Below are positions 6,918 through 14,843 of a stretch of DNA of 16,314 bases, in pieces. This DNA is from Prochlorococcus sp. AG-455-E15 (GTDB lineage: Bacteria; Cyanobacteriota; Cyanobacteriia; PCC-6307; Cyanobiaceae), in NCBI GenBank assembly GCA_003212115.1, contig QCQS01000021.1, forward strand, positions 1 to 16,314, in the 5' to 3' direction. The position numbers were made by a program, and so were the translations under genes. The notes beneath the pieces are model-generated. The model made no database searches, was not told where the DNA came from, and saw nothing but the letters and a program-made list of their open reading frames with translations. Numbering within the stretch: the stretch's first letter is position 1; each line of letters opens with the position of its first letter.

Positions 6918-7769
6918 CTAGGCTACTATCATTGTGCCTATTCCTGAATTTGTAAAAATCTCAAGAAGTAATGAATGTTCTATTCTTCCATCAATTATGT
7001 GAGCTGCTTTGACTCCTTGTGCTAAGGCTCTTATACAGCATTCTGTCTTTGGAATCATACCTTCAGTCACAATTTTTTTATCAATAAAATCTCTTGCCTC
7101 TTTAAGATTAGTTTTTTCAACAAGACTATTTTTGTTATCTTTTTCTTTTAAAATCCCTTGAGTATCAGTAAGAAGAATCAGTTTTTCTGCATTTATTGCA
7201 GCAGCAATTTCTCCAGCAACAAAATCTGCATTGATGTTATGAGAAATACCCTCCAAGGTTGATCCAATGCTAGAAATAATCGGGATATATCTTTTAGAAA
7301 TAAGAGGATCTAATATTTCAGGATTGATTTTTGTAACCTCTCCCACTAACCCATGGCTTCCATCTCCTAGTTCTCTAGATTGAATTAAGTTGCCATCAAG
7401 ACCTGATATTCCAACAGCTAAGGATCCAGTTTTATTTATGCCTTTTACAATTTGTTTGTTAACTCTACCCATTAGAACCATCTCAACAATTTCCATTGTT
7501 TTTTGATCAGTAATTCTTAATCCATTTTCGAATTTAGGAGATATTTCTAATTTGTTTAACCAATTATTAATCTCGGGTCCACCTCCATGAATTACTATCG
7601 GACAAACTCCAACTGTTGATAAAAGTGCTATGTCTCTAAAAAAAGCATTTTTTAAATTATCATTCTCCATAACAGAACCGCCATACTTTATAACAATTTT
7701 TCTACCAGAGAAACTTTGTATATATGGAAGTGCCTCGCTTAATATTGATACTCTTTGAGAATCGTTCAT
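6918..7769 (-). CDS. argB: acetylglutamate kinase
   Basis: Phosphorylates N-acetyl-L-glutamate with ATP, the second and feedback-controlled step of arginine synthesis; 283 residues. Amino acid kinase fold with KYGGSVM (Lys28), HGGGPEIN (61-68), the substrate-binding segment ENGLRITD (81-88), the ISHNINAD loop, LLTDTQGIL (199-207), and EGMIPK (236-241). In cyanobacteria this enzyme is activated by the nitrogen-signalling protein PII; the sequence is compatible with that but does not prove it here. The upstream DUF2854 gene is on the same strand, 64 bases away, and the TPR/DUF3153 gene follows after three bases. No Shine-Dalgarno is visible before the ATG. Confidence 0.96.
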   Translation of the reverse strand: MNDSQRVSILSEALPYIQSFSGRKIVIKYGGSVMENDNLKNAFFRDIALLSTVGVCPIVIHGGGPEINNWLNKLEISPKFENGLRITDQKTMEIVEMVLMGRVNKQIVKGINKTGSLAVGISGLDGNLIQSRELGDGSHGLVGEVTKINPEILDPLISKRYIPIISSIGSTLEGISHNINADFVAGEIAAAINAEKLILLTDTQGILKEKDNKNSLVEKTNLKEARDFIDKKIVTEGMIPKTECCIRALAQGVKAAHIIDGRIEHSLLLEIFTNSGIGTMIVA

Positions 7770-7833
7770 TATTAAAATTTATTAAAACTTGATTGAGTTG
7801 AGAAATTATGTTTTTACAAATATATCCCTATAT

Positions 7834-8364
7834 TCAATAAAAGAGAATAAAATCAAATTCTTTTTTATTATCGTCGATAATAAATTCTGATTCAAGACCT
7901 TTGACGAAAAACCTGTTTAATCTCTCTTGTTTTTCAATCCAATTTTCTAGAGGGACAGCGTTTAATTCGAAACGCATTCTGAGACCATTTTTTTCTTCCT
8001 TAGTAATTTCTTCTATTTCTTTTAATTGAGGTGGGTTATCTTCGTCCCATAAATTTAAAGATTCTAATGACGATTCAAGATGAGCTTTTATCCCATACCT
8101 CCATCTTGTGACATCTTTAACTAGTGCTGTTAATTCTTTTGGTCTATTAAATTTGTTTGTCGCAAAATTTGGCTTGTCAAACAATTCTACAGGAGGTATT
8201 TCGGAAGTCTTTAAGCCTAATCCAATTAGAAAAATAGGTACTCCATAAAAAAAAGTAGGTACACTTAAATTTACTGAGTCTGTAAAATAAGCAGTCATTC
8301 CAATAAAAGCTAATATACCCCCAGCGGTTACTATTAAGTTTCCGGGAGATAAGTATTTCTTCAT
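7834..8364 (-). CDS. DUF2854 family membrane protein
   Basis: 176-residue protein of a family I recognise as shared by cyanobacteria and plastid-bearing organisms, function unknown. Two closely spaced hydrophobic segments near the N-terminus, LIVTAGGILAFIGMTAYF (about 10-27) and PTFFYGVPIFLIGLGL (about 36-51), form a hairpin. A soluble domain follows with the conserved stretch KELTALVKDVTRWRYG (about 76-91) and ESLNLWDEDNPPQL. The short loop between the helices suggests that both ends face the same side of the membrane. It lies upstream of argB on the same strand and divergent from the 60-residue gene at 8407, with 42 bases between their starts. Confidence 0.8.
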   Translation of the reverse strand: MKKYLSPGNLIVTAGGILAFIGMTAYFTDSVNLSVPTFFYGVPIFLIGLGLKTSEIPPVELFDKPNFATNKFNRPKELTALVKDVTRWRYGIKAHLESSLESLNLWDEDNPPQLKEIEEITKEEKNGLRMRFELNAVPLENWIEKQERLNRFFVKGLESEFIIDDNKKEFDFILFY

Positions 8365-8374
8365 TTTGATTGAG

Positions 8375-8380
8375 TAGAAT
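8375..8380 (+). promoter_or_regulatory. candidate -10 box for the 60-residue gene
   Basis: TAGAAT, five of six consensus bases, in the 42-base divergent gap. It would start a transcript about 20 bases before the ATG at 8407. No -35 box is evident, so the call is weak. Confidence 0.22.
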
Positions 8381-8406
8381 GAGTTTTAAATGGGTTAACA
8401 AGTATT

Positions 8407-8589
8407 ATGCAAGATCCTAATACTGCAAATCAAGAAGATTTAATTTTTAAACTTGATCAAGATAGAGCATGGCTACTAGAAAATCTTGATAAGGGTAAAT
8501 GGTCAGAAATCAGAAGCGAACTTGCCGCGCTTGAAAGAAAAATAAGCAAACTTATTATAAGTGTTCAAGAAAATAATGTTGGTATTTGA
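8407..8589 (+). CDS. small conserved-looking coiled-coil protein, unknown function
   Basis: 60 residues, cytoplasmic, with no membrane segment or signal peptide. The central part, from about residue 10 to 52, is highly helical with heptad-like hydrophobic spacing (DLIFKLDQDRAWLLENLDKG, then SELAALERKISKLIISVQ), suggesting a short coiled coil or helical hairpin. It has its own ATG, proper codon usage, and no competing gene on the opposite strand. It converges on the ycf41/ssb-like gene with one base between stop codons and is divergent from the DUF2854 gene. I do not recognise a named family; it looks like the small helical proteins conserved in picocyanobacteria. Confidence 0.7.
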   Translation: MQDPNTANQEDLIFKLDQDRAWLLENLDKGKWSEIRSELAALERKISKLIISVQENNVGI

Positions 8590-8590
8590 T

Positions 8591-9016
8591 TTAAAAAGGT
8601 ATTTCGTCAACTTCAGGCACTAAAGGTGAACTGTCCCAACTTGAATTTTTGGTGGTTTCTTTTTTTTCAAATGACTCATTATTTTCTTTTTGATCAGACT
8701 TAATAACATCAACTGGCGATATTTTATGAATTTTTGAAGCTGTTAGTTCTGGTTGCTTTTCTTTCGTTCCGTCTTTTCTAGTGACAGAATTCATCTTTAG
8801 ACGTCCCTCAATAACAATATTTTGCCCCTCCTTTAGTTCATCTACCATTTCTTGGGCAATATTTCCCCATCCTATGATCTTGAGCTCTCTGGTTGGATCT
8901 TCACTACGTAATCCTTTAAAATTAACAATCATTTCTGCAATTGCAGTTTGGTTTTCTTTGGTATACCTCATTTGCGGAGCGCTATTAATGACCGCCTGAA
9001 TTAAACAATGATTCAT
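8591..9016 (-). CDS. single-stranded DNA-binding-like OB-fold protein (Ycf41 type)
   Basis: 141 residues. Residues 1-100 form an OB fold of the SSB family: APQMRYTKENQTAIAEM, ELKIIGWGNIAQEM, and GQNIVIEGRLKMN, then KEKQPELTASKI. A charged, disordered linker (about 105-130) and the acidic tip DEIPF follow. The tip closely resembles the SSB C-terminal peptide that recruits partners such as PriA in E. coli. The N-terminal sequence resembles the cyanobacterial/red-plastid Ycf41 group more than canonical Ssb, so it may be a second SSB-like protein; a canonical ssb would have to be sought elsewhere in the genome. Its start lies 28 bases from the divergent cobK start. Confidence 0.82.
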   Translation of the reverse strand: MNHCLIQAVINSAPQMRYTKENQTAIAEMIVNFKGLRSEDPTRELKIIGWGNIAQEMVDELKEGQNIVIEGRLKMNSVTRKDGTKEKQPELTASKIHKISPVDVIKSDQKENNESFEKKETTKNSSWDSSPLVPEVDEIPF

Positions 9017-9044
9017 TACTTACTATTTAATTAAAGACATACTG

Positions 9045-9842
9045 ATGCAGAATCAAGGAAATTGCTATAAAAATGTTTGGATCCTATCAGGGACTTCGGA
9101 TGGACCTGTAATAGCTAATAGGCTTCTTGATCTAAATTATTCAGTCTTTGCAAGTGTTTTAACTTATAAAGCAGGGCAAGCTTATATTGAGAATCCAAAG
9201 TTACATATCATTACGGGGAAGTTAAATAATAAAGATCAAATAATTAATTTCATAAATAAAAATAAAATCACATGCGTTGTCGATGCTACTCATCCGTTTG
9301 CGGTAATAATTTCTAAAAATCTTAATAATGCATGTAAAGAGATTAATACACCTCTTTTACTATTTGAGAGGAAATCTCTTATAAATAACACTAATAATTT
9401 TTTTTATATTGATGATTTAAAGGATATAAATAACGTTGATATTGAGAATAAGAATATTCTTCTTGCAATAGGATCAAGATTCCTTAATGATACAGCTAAT
9501 TATTATATGAATTGTAAAGCAAATGTTTTTACAAGGGTACTTCCAACTTATGAGAGTATAACTCAAGCTTTTGGATCATGTATTCAAAATTCAAACATAG
9601 CGATACTTGAACCGAGTAAAAATAATAGAAGAATTTTAGAAAAAAAACTTTGTGATTTTTGGGAGATAGATTATGTTTTATGCAGAGAATCTGGAAGTTA
9701 TTCTCAGAAAAACTGGGAGAGTATAGTTTCTGGAAGTAAAATGAAGTTATTTTTGGTTAAAAGGCCGAAAGTTAAAAATGATTATTCTTACTCTTTTGAT
9801 CAATATCATAATTTGATAAATCACATAATTAAAAAATATTGA
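9045..9842 (+). CDS. cobK: precorrin-6A reductase (cobalamin synthesis)
   Basis: NAD(P)H-dependent reductase of the corrin ring (CobK/CbiJ), 265 residues, acting after ring contraction in cobalamin synthesis. Key blocks: the N-terminal nucleotide-binding turn VWILSGTSDG (11-20) with PVIANRLL; ITGKLNNKDQI (56-66); the family signature DATHPFA (80-86); and TPLLLFERKS (102-111). The C-terminal half is less conserved, as is common. cutA follows after 13 bases and is probably co-transcribed, although the two functions are unrelated. HemC, also in this window, makes the common tetrapyrrole precursor. The C-terminal residues KNDYSYSFDQYHNLI do not match any extra domain I know. Confidence 0.88.
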   Translation: MQNQGNCYKNVWILSGTSDGPVIANRLLDLNYSVFASVLTYKAGQAYIENPKLHIITGKLNNKDQIINFINKNKITCVVDATHPFAVIISKNLNNACKEINTPLLLFERKSLINNTNNFFYIDDLKDINNVDIENKNILLAIGSRFLNDTANYYMNCKANVFTRVLPTYESITQAFGSCIQNSNIAILEPSKNNRRILEKKLCDFWEIDYVLCRESGSYSQKNWESIVSGSKMKLFLVKRPKVKNDYSYSFDQYHNLINHIIKKY

Positions 9843-9855
9843 TGTTTAATTCATT

Positions 9856-10161
9856 ATGGAAGTATTAGTTATGATCACAACTGAATCGAGTAACGAAAAT
9901 GCTTTGCGAATGGCTAAATTACTGATACAAAATAAACTTGCAGCTTGTGTTTCGATAAAGCAAATTTTTTCAATTTATAAGTGGAATGATGATATTGAAG
10001 AAACTAAAGAGTTTGAAATCACAATAAAAAGTAAACTAGAATTTAAAGATTGTTTAATTGATTTCGTAAATAAAAATTCCACATATAATGTTCCTCAAAT
10101 TATTTACAAAAAATACCATGCTGAGATGAAATATTATGATTGGTTGAATAAGACTATTTGA
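9856..10161 (+). CDS. cutA: CutA1-like protein
   Basis: 101 residues, full length for CutA1, a trimeric ferredoxin-like-fold protein historically linked to divalent metal tolerance but of uncertain function. Signatures: VMITTESSNENALRMAKLL, KLAACVSI (27-34), YKWNDDIEETKEF (41-53), and YNVPQIIY (77-84), corresponding to the usual 'Y.VPEI' motif, then YYDWL (93-97). The motif carries Gln in place of the usual Glu. There is no signal peptide, so the protein is cytoplasmic. It converges on the kinase gene with six bases between stops. Confidence 0.9.
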   Translation: MEVLVMITTESSNENALRMAKLLIQNKLAACVSIKQIFSIYKWNDDIEETKEFEITIKSKLEFKDCLIDFVNKNSTYNVPQIIYKKYHAEMKYYDWLNKTI

Positions 10162-10167
10162 TTAAAT

Positions 10168-11169
10168 CTATTTTATTAACTCTTTAAGATCAATATCTGA
10201 TCTAGATCCTAATTGCGTAATTATTTGCCCTGCACAAATTGAAGCTATCTCTCCGCATTTTTTGAGGGAACAATTGTTTATTAATCCATGGATAAATCCT
10301 CCCGCATAGATATCTCCCGCTCCTGTAGTATCAATAATTTTGCCTTTTGTTATTGACTCAATTATTTCAACATTATTTTTATTAACTATTAGAGAACCAT
10401 TTCTTCCAAGAGTTACTATGACTAATTTACATAAGGAAGATAGGTCTTCTTGGCAGCTTGCTAATTTATCATTTTTAAATAGACTTAACACCTCGGATTC
10501 ATTGCAAAAAACGATATCTACATATTCATAAATTAATTCCAAGAAACTCTCACGATGCCTATCTACACAAAATGAATCAGACAAAGAAAGGATTATTTTT
10601 GTATTAGATTGTTTCGCAATTTGGGCGGATTTAATAAAAGCTTTTTTAGCTAATTCGCTGTCCCATAAATATCCTTCTAAATATAAGTATTTACTTTCCT
10701 TAATTACAGAAAAGTCAATGTCTTTTGGCTCAAACTCTACAGATGCTCCTAGGTATGTGCACATAGTTCTTTGTGCATCAGGTGTAACCAAAATGATTGA
10801 ATGAGCTGTTGGAGCACCTGCAATAGTTGGTGGAGTATTAAATATAGTTTTACTTTTTTTTATATCTTCAGAAAAGAAATTGCCAAATTGATCATTTTTT
10901 ACTCTTCCTATAAATTGCACATGATTGCCTAATTCTGCTAAGGAAACAACGGTATTTGCTGAGGACCCACCTGAAATTTGTTTGATAACTTTGCAATTTT
11001 CTAACAATCTCTGAGATTCATCAGAATTAATTAGATTCATTGATCCTTTATCCAGATTATTTATCTCAAGAAACTCATCTTCAATATTTACAATAATATC
11101 TACTATTGCGTTCCCGAGACCAATGAGATCTACTTTTTTATGTTCAAAATGTCTAAAGGATTCCATCAT
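10168..11169 (-). CDS. PfkB-family kinase, probable adenosine kinase
   Basis: Ribokinase-family carbohydrate/nucleoside kinase, 333 residues. N-terminal IGLGNAIVDIIVNIED (16-31) and the lid-associated KGSMNLI (41-47); the conserved SGGSSANTVVSLAELG (66-81); GRVKNDQFGNFF; the ATP/anion-hole signature DTTGAGDIYAGGFIHG (280-295), with D286 the catalytic base. The N-terminal pattern resembles the adenosine-kinase-like branch. The gene starts 15 bases after the purA stop on the same strand, and AMP is the shared product of a purine salvage kinase and the purA-purB route, which supports adenosine as substrate. A sugar substrate cannot be excluded. Two consecutive ATG codons (11169 and 11166) can start it; no Shine-Dalgarno distinguishes them. 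Confidence 0.85.
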   Translation of the reverse strand: MMESFRHFEHKKVDLIGLGNAIVDIIVNIEDEFLEINNLDKGSMNLINSDESQRLLENCKVIKQISGGSSANTVVSLAELGNHVQFIGRVKNDQFGNFFSEDIKKSKTIFNTPPTIAGAPTAHSIILVTPDAQRTMCTYLGASVEFEPKDIDFSVIKESKYLYLEGYLWDSELAKKAFIKSAQIAKQSNTKIILSLSDSFCVDRHRESFLELIYEYVDIVFCNESEVLSLFKNDKLASCQEDLSSLCKLVIVTLGRNGSLIVNKNNVEIIESITKGKIIDTTGAGDIYAGGFIHGLINNCSLKKCGEIASICAGQIITQLGSRSDIDLKELIK

Positions 11170-11184
11170 TAATTTGGAACTAAA

Positions 11185-12495
11185 TTACCTTAACAGTGCT
11201 CTTTTAGGACCATGTATTGGGTCTTCAATTACTATAGTTTGATCTCTATTCGCCCCCAACGAGACAATGGCAATTGGAACCTCCATTAATTCAGCTAAAA
11301 ATCTTAGATAATTCATAGCATTCTCTGGGAGATCAGATAGTTTTCTGCAATCTGCAGTTGAACATTGCCAACCTTTTAATTTTTTGAAGATTGGCTTACA
11401 TTTTTTTAAATCATCTGAATTTGTTGGAAAGTAGTCTATTTTCTCTCCATCGAGATCATATGCAATGCAAACTTGAATCTCATCTAATTCATCTAACACA
11501 TCAAGTTTTGTAACTGCTAAACAATCAAGACCATTTACAGAAACAGCATATTTACCAATAACTCCATCAAACCACCCACATCTCCTCCTCCGCCCAGTAG
11601 TGGTTCCAAATTCACTACCTCTATCACAGAGTTGATCATTAATACTCCCTTGTAATTCCGTAGGGAATGGCCCCTCTCCTACTCTTGTGGTGTAAGCTTT
11701 TGCAACACCTATTACTCTATCAATTAGAGTGGGGCCAACTCCAGCACCAATACATGCTCCTCCTGATATAGGGTTTGATGAGGTAACAAAAGGATAAGTC
11801 CCATGATCCAAGTCAAGTAGAGTCCCTTGAGCACCTTCGAATAGGATATTCTTTTTGTTTTTTGAGGCTGCATGGATTGTCCTCGTACAGTCAACTACAT
11901 GCTTTGATAATCTTTCTCCATAGTCAAGATATTCTTCAACAATGTCTTCTAATTTAAGTGGTTTAATGCCATAGATTTTTTCTAGTAGACCGTTTTTTTC
12001 TCTTAATGGAATTTCGATTACATCAATTAGCCTTTCCTTATTGAGCAAATCTCTTATTCTGATGCCATTTCTTTGTGATTTATCCGCATAAGTTGGGCCA
12101 ATCCCACGACCTGTTGTACCTATTTTGTTTGAACCTCTATCAGCTTCCATCGCTTCATCTAATATTCGGTGGTAGGGCATTGTTACATGTGATGTTGATG
12201 AAATTTTTAATCCTGAGATATCAATTCCATTATCAATTAACATGTCAATTTCTTTAAGCAAGATTTTTGGATCTACAACAGTTCCCGAACCAATTAGACA
12301 AGAAGTATTTTTATAAAGTATCCCTGAGGGAATTAAATGTAATTTTAAAACTTTATCATCTACAACTATAGTATGACCTGCATTTACTCCCCCTTGATAG
12401 CGAACGACAACATCTGCCGAACGACTAAGTAAATCCGTTATTTTACCTTTTCCTTCGTCACCCCATTGGGCTCCGATTACAACAACATTAGCCAA
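11185..12495 (-). CDS. purA: adenylosuccinate synthetase
   Basis: Joins IMP and aspartate using GTP to make adenylosuccinate, the committed step to AMP; 436 residues, the normal length. Motifs: GAQWGDEGKGKITDLL (8-23) with the catalytic Asp13; GGVNAGHTIVV with His41; the IGTTGRGIGPTYADK IMP loop; LFEGAQGTLLDLDHGTYPFV; VGEGPFPTEL; GTTTGRRRRCGWFD; and a C-terminal SLGANRDQTI guanine-binding segment. psb27 is upstream on the same strand with an 81-base gap, long enough for a separate promoter. The adenosine-kinase-like gene follows immediately. Confidence 0.97.
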   Translation of the reverse strand: MANVVVIGAQWGDEGKGKITDLLSRSADVVVRYQGGVNAGHTIVVDDKVLKLHLIPSGILYKNTSCLIGSGTVVDPKILLKEIDMLIDNGIDISGLKISSTSHVTMPYHRILDEAMEADRGSNKIGTTGRGIGPTYADKSQRNGIRIRDLLNKERLIDVIEIPLREKNGLLEKIYGIKPLKLEDIVEEYLDYGERLSKHVVDCTRTIHAASKNKKNILFEGAQGTLLDLDHGTYPFVTSSNPISGGACIGAGVGPTLIDRVIGVAKAYTTRVGEGPFPTELQGSINDQLCDRGSEFGTTTGRRRRCGWFDGVIGKYAVSVNGLDCLAVTKLDVLDELDEIQVCIAYDLDGEKIDYFPTNSDDLKKCKPIFKKLKGWQCSTADCRKLSDLPENAMNYLRFLAELMEVPIAIVSLGANRDQTIVIEDPIHGPKRALLR

Positions 12496-12520
12496 TTTTA
12501 GAAGAGCATTATTTTTGTGC

Positions 12521-12537
12521 GAATATTTAATATATTC
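12521..12537 (-). promoter_or_regulatory. palindrome upstream of purA
   Basis: GAATAT-TTAAT-ATATTC is a perfect 6-bp inverted repeat centred about 34 bases before the purA ATG. The - strand reads TATATT within it, so it may overlap the -10 region of a purA promoter. It is made almost wholly of A and T, so it may be chance. Confidence 0.25.
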
Positions 12538-12548
12538 AAAAATCTTGG

Positions 12549-12567
12549 TTTACTTTTAAAAAGTAAA
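12549..12567 (-). terminator. possible hairpin after psb27
   Basis: TTTACTT-TTAAA-AAGTAAA, a perfect 7-bp stem (9 bp if the loop is closed) beginning ten bases after the psb27 stop. The stem contains one G-C pair, and the following - strand sequence (CCAAGATTTTTG) is only moderately U-rich. It would be a weak terminator or an RNA 3'-end structure separating psb27 from purA. Confidence 0.35.
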
Positions 12568-12576
12568 TGAATTGTA

Positions 12577-13014
12577 TCAACTTTCTCTTAGAACCATTTT
12601 TTCAGCAAGAGAAAATTCTTTGGTTAAACGCTCTTTAAGTTTATCTGGTAAAGGTCTACTTGCAAAGTTTTTGTAATGACCTGCCATAGCATTTAATGCT
12701 GTTTGCATTGTGGTAAATGATTGTGTTTTATTCACCATCCCTCTATTTCTATATCTTGAAATATAGTCAGTTATGAGCGTAAGAGCCTCACTTCTTACTT
12801 CATCTTTATTTGGAGAATCTTTTGGAGTATCAACAGCTGTTTGTAATGTTTTAACAACTGAAATTGTATCCTTTGTGTAGTCACCTGTCATAGCGGTTTT
12901 TGCAGCTATGGAAGGGGAACTAAATAGTGTAAAAGCAACAATTAAGGATATTGCAAAAGATATAACTTTGGTAAGATTCTTAAAAAATAATTTTGATGTC
13001 CATTTCAGTAACAT
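12577..13014 (-). CDS. psb27: photosystem II assembly/repair protein Psb27
   Basis: Lumenal factor that binds CP43 in immature photosystem II and aids assembly and repair of the manganese cluster. 145 residues from the ATG at 13014. This start is chosen because GGAG lies seven bases upstream (13022-13025); a TTG at 13044 overlapping the proS stop would add ten residues but has no such site. Signal peptide: KLFFKNLTKVISFAISLIVA, ending near SPSIAAK. Mature domain: MTGDYTKDTISVVKTLQTAV and SRYRN, the Psb27 four-helix bundle. Most cyanobacterial Psb27 proteins are lipoproteins with a Cys at the cleavage site; here no Cys is present anywhere, and an AxA-like type I site is visible instead. It begins 27 bases downstream of the proS stop and is probably co-transcribed with proS. 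Confidence 0.92.
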   Translation of the reverse strand: MLLKWTSKLFFKNLTKVISFAISLIVAFTLFSSPSIAAKTAMTGDYTKDTISVVKTLQTAVDTPKDSPNKDEVRSEALTLITDYISRYRNRGMVNKTQSFTTMQTALNAMAGHYKNFASRPLPDKLKERLTKEFSLAEKMVLRES

Positions 13015-13021
13015 AACTAAG

Positions 13022-13025
13022 CTCC
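13022..13025 (-). promoter_or_regulatory. ribosome binding site that decides the psb27 start
   Basis: GGAG on the - strand, seven bases before the ATG at 13014 and after a run of T. It favours a 145-residue Psb27 over the longer form from the TTG that overlaps the proS stop codon. Confidence 0.65.
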
Positions 13026-13040
13026 AAAAAAAAATAAGCC

Positions 13041-14843
13041 TCAAGACTTTTTATTGTACATTATTTCAGATTCGGAAATAAATGTTTCTAACAATTTATC
13101 AGTACTAATTTTAAGCTTAGTATTATTTGTTCTGCATAAAAGTTCTACTTCTTTATTAATAGAATCTCTGCCAATAATTATCTGAAAAGGAATACCAATT
13201 AATTCCGCATCTTTAAATTTCACTCCAGCTCTATCGTTTCTATCATCAAGAAGGACATCAATTTTATTAATTAAAAAGTTGTTATAGATTTGCTCAGTAA
13301 GATCACTTTGAATAGGATCTTTTAGGTTTGTTGGGATAATAATAACTTCAAAAGGAGAAATCTGGATAGGCCAACAAATTCCTTTTTGATCATGATTCTG
13401 TTCGATAGCCGCTTGAGCTATTCTTGTCACTCCTATTCCGTAACAACCCATCCATAAATTTTTTAACTGACCGTCCTTATCAGAGAACTTTGCATTTAAT
13501 TTTTCACTATATTTCTGACCTAGTTGGAAAATATGTCCAATCTCGATACCTTTTTTTTCTTTAAGTTCTTCATTATCATGGATACTTACTTTATCTCCTT
13601 TTTTGGCATTCCTGATATCCCCAATTAGATAGTCTTTTGAATCAAAAGAAAATTCTTGAAAAACTTTATGGAAATTAACTTTATTCCCACCACTTATAAA
13701 CTTTGAAAGGTCACTGGCAGAATAGTCAATTATTCTGGTCCATTTTTTTTCCCAATTAGAACTAGCTTTAATAGTTTTATTATCTAAATCTGGCCCGATA
13801 AAACCTAATGGTAAATCGACTAGATTTTTTTCGATAGTATTTTTGTCTTCAATCTTTTTAAGATTAAGGAGATTGAAGTGATGAAGTTTATTGATTAAGT
13901 TAAAAAGCTTTACTTCATTTATGTGTTGATCGCCTCTTATGCATGAAAGAATTGGGACCTCAAGTTTACCTTCAAACTGTGCAAGGAATATTACTACTTT
14001 AATAATCTGACTTGGGTCTAAATTGTTATTATTGCAAACTTCTAGGATTGTTTTTTGATGAGGCGTTTCCAACCACTCTGCAATATTATCTTTTAGTTGA
14101 ATAGGTTGAGAGGGTAGAGAAACAGCTTTTTCGATATTGGCAGCATAAGAACCGCTTTGAGTGAACAAAATGGAATCTTCGCCAGCATCAGCAGTGACCA
14201 TAAATTCTTTGGATGAAGCACCGCCAATTGCTCCACTATCAGCTTCAACCCCTACTGTCTGCAGTCCACAAGATTTAAAAATATTTTCATAAGCATTGCC
14301 CACTTTTTCATAGAAAGAAGCTAGATCGTTTTCTGAAGAATGAAAAGAATAACCATCTTTCATTATGAATTCTCTACTTCTCATCAATCCAAACCTTGGC
14401 CTTATTTCATCTCTAAATTTTGTCTGAATTTGGTAAAAACATTGAGGTAATTGCTTATAGGAATTGATGGTCTCTGATGCAATATTAGTGATCACCTCTT
14501 CGTGAGTTGGTGCTAAACCAAATTCTTTACCTTGTCTATCTTTGAGATTAAACATTATTCCTTCACCTGCGGTATATCCTTCCCACCTTTCACTTTTTTT
14601 CCATAAATCTGCAGGATGAAGTTGGGGTAATAGTAATTTTGTACAACCAATACTATTAAGTTCTTTCTCTATTATTGCGGATATTTTTTCAATAACTCTA
14701 AGCATTAGTGGCATGTATGCATAAATACCGCTGTTAACTCTGCGAATATACCCAGCTTTTAAGAGTAATTGATGTGAAATAATCTCAGCTTCAGAAGGTG
14801 TGTCACGAAGTGTCCCCAGAGGAAACGAGGTGGTCACGCGCAT
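13041..14843 (-). CDS. proS: prolyl-tRNA synthetase (bacterial type with editing insertion)
   Basis: Charges tRNA-Pro with proline; 600 residues. Class II core: N-terminal DTPSEAEIISHQLLLKAGYI; motif 1 region with GIYAYMPLMLRVIEKI; motif 2 FRDEIRPRFGLMRSREFIMK; an INS editing domain between motifs 2 and 3 (roughly 225-390), including GASSKEFMVTADAGED at its entrance and VVIFLAQFEGKLEV; motif 3 GCYGIGVTRIAQAAIEQ; C-terminal anticodon-binding domain (ISPFEVIIIPTN ... LLDDRNDRAGVKFKDAELIG). The long form with INS is the standard bacterial ProRS that edits Ala-tRNA-Pro. A Shine-Dalgarno AAGGA lies nine bases before the ATG at 14843. A 176-base divergent leader with several hairpins precedes it. 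Confidence 0.97.
   Translation of the reverse strand: MRVTTSFPLGTLRDTPSEAEIISHQLLLKAGYIRRVNSGIYAYMPLMLRVIEKISAIIEKELNSIGCTKLLLPQLHPADLWKKSERWEGYTAGEGIMFNLKDRQGKEFGLAPTHEEVITNIASETINSYKQLPQCFYQIQTKFRDEIRPRFGLMRSREFIMKDGYSFHSSENDLASFYEKVGNAYENIFKSCGLQTVGVEADSGAIGGASSKEFMVTADAGEDSILFTQSGSYAANIEKAVSLPSQPIQLKDNIAEWLETPHQKTILEVCNNNNLDPSQIIKVVIFLAQFEGKLEVPILSCIRGDQHINEVKLFNLINKLHHFNLLNLKKIEDKNTIEKNLVDLPLGFIGPDLDNKTIKASSNWEKKWTRIIDYSASDLSKFISGGNKVNFHKVFQEFSFDSKDYLIGDIRNAKKGDKVSIHDNEELKEKKGIEIGHIFQLGQKYSEKLNAKFSDKDGQLKNLWMGCYGIGVTRIAQAAIEQNHDQKGICWPIQISPFEVIIIPTNLKDPIQSDLTEQIYNNFLINKIDVLLDDRNDRAGVKFKDAELIGIPFQIIIGRDSINKEVELLCRTNNTKLKISTDKLLETFISESEIMYNKKS

Noticed and set aside
8177..8401. Alternative - strand frame across the start of the DUF2854 gene
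   Set aside because: The DUF2854 frame gives a coherent two-helix membrane protein; the alternative is low-quality sequence in the +1 frame.
13014..13044. Longer Psb27 starting at the TTG overlapping the proS stop
   Set aside because: The GGAG seven bases before the ATG at 13014 and a normal signal peptide from that ATG make the shorter form better.
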